Assembly (NCBI RefSeq): GCF_030035675.1
Contig: NC_084493.1
Span: forward strand, 20,747,822-20,811,821
Length of the DNA stretch: 64,000 nt
Origin: Rhineura floridana
Taxonomy: Eukaryota > Chordata > Lepidosauria > Squamata > Rhineuridae
Reading direction: 5' to 3'
Of the stretch, positions 63,539-64,000 are shown piece by piece (the first letter of the stretch is position 1; each line of letters starts with the position of its first letter). The position numbers were made by a program, and so were the translations under genes. The notes under the pieces are model-generated. The model was given only the letters and a program-made list of their open reading frames with translations, was not told where the DNA came from and made no database searches.

Positions 63539-64000
63539 GTTAGTTGCAAATACCTGGTGTGGGAATGAGGCTAGCCAAAGCGATTTCCTCCTCTGAGTGT
63601 GTTTGGAGCAAATGGGATGGTAACAGTTGATCTCGCATATCTGGACTGTTATCTGGACTGACCATAGTCGGGTTGACTGATAAAATGGAAAAAAATAACA
63701 CAAACGACTGAAATAGGGAAATTTGAGCACCATTTTTAGCATGTCTCTGTGTTTTCTTTACTTGTTTCAGTTCTACTTTAAGTGGTATTTAAGAATTTAA
63801 GCCTCTGGTTTATAGCCTCTGTTAAATTGTCGTCTACCTGATAATACTTTTAGATGTTATGCAGTAGACTTGAAGCAGCCCAACAGGACTATTGTGCACC
63901 ATTGTTAATGATGATGGTCTGGCTGTGAACAGAAGACAGTATGTGTTTTGGAATTTTGCAGATAATATTGGAATTGGACCCATTTATATGAATGTTGAAA
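63539..64000. other. SORD: Start of SORD intron 4
   Basis: Intron sequence to the window edge. No repeat or exon recognised. Confidence 0.5.

Noticed and set aside
63387-63596. SORD exon 4 extended past 63538
   Set aside because: The extra codons (after Tyr-Lys) do not match SORD, and a GTTAGT donor fits the known continuation.
1-64000. CRISPR arrays, bacterial operons or phage
   Set aside because: No short regularly spaced repeats, ribosome binding sites or prokaryotic genes. Everything points to a vertebrate genome.

Overview
The window looks like nuclear DNA of a squamate reptile, most likely a lizard. It carries CR1, L2 and BovB LINEs, a Sauria-type SINE whose tail matches the BovB 3' end, other tRNA-derived SINEs, an L1-type insertion, hAT and Tigger-like DNA elements and a Ty3/gypsy chromovirus. 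Nothing in it looks bacterial or plasmid-borne. Two host genes are visible, both partial and both on the + strand. The last two coding exons of TERB2 (meiotic telomere tethering) lie at 2176-2264 and 5950-6086. The first four coding exons of SORD (sorbitol dehydrogenase) lie at 53939-54004, 58167-58200, 61203-61367 and 63379-63538, with a CpG-rich promoter just upstream. TERB2 followed by SORD on the same strand is the order known in other vertebrates.

Layout: 1-6.4 kb is the 3' end of TERB2, with a palindromic hAT MITE and a CR1 fragment in its introns. 6.4-12.6 kb holds MITEs, a Penelope-like tail with a decayed hammerhead-like core, and L2 tails. 12.6-19.8 kb is a nearly whole L2 LINE (minus strand) split by a second, 5'-truncated L2. 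20-27 kb holds CR1 3' ends, LTR remnants and an L2 end. 27.0-30.1 kb is a four-level stack: an AT-rich MITE is split by a solo LTR, that is split by a hAT transposon, and the hAT holds an L2 tail. 31.8-37.5 kb is a chromovirus with 651-bp LTRs and a 5-bp target duplication. 38.67-40.62 kb is a compact L1 derivative with ORF1, a poly(A) tail and an 18-20 bp target duplication, but almost no ORF2 (half-L1-like). 42.2-47.1 kb is an old L2 relic split first by a full-length BovB and then by a solo LTR. 48-53.6 kb holds more nested repeats, including Tigger MITE in Sauria SINE in AT-rich MITE. From 53.6 kb to the end is SORD with repeat-laden introns.

The protein-coding story is small: a meiosis gene and a polyol-pathway enzyme gene, separated by about 47 kb of transposon-filled spacer. 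The insertion stacks give relative ages for many families. The least familiar element is the ORF1-only L1 derivative at 38.67 kb. All family names come from motifs read by eye. No alignment or database search was run.
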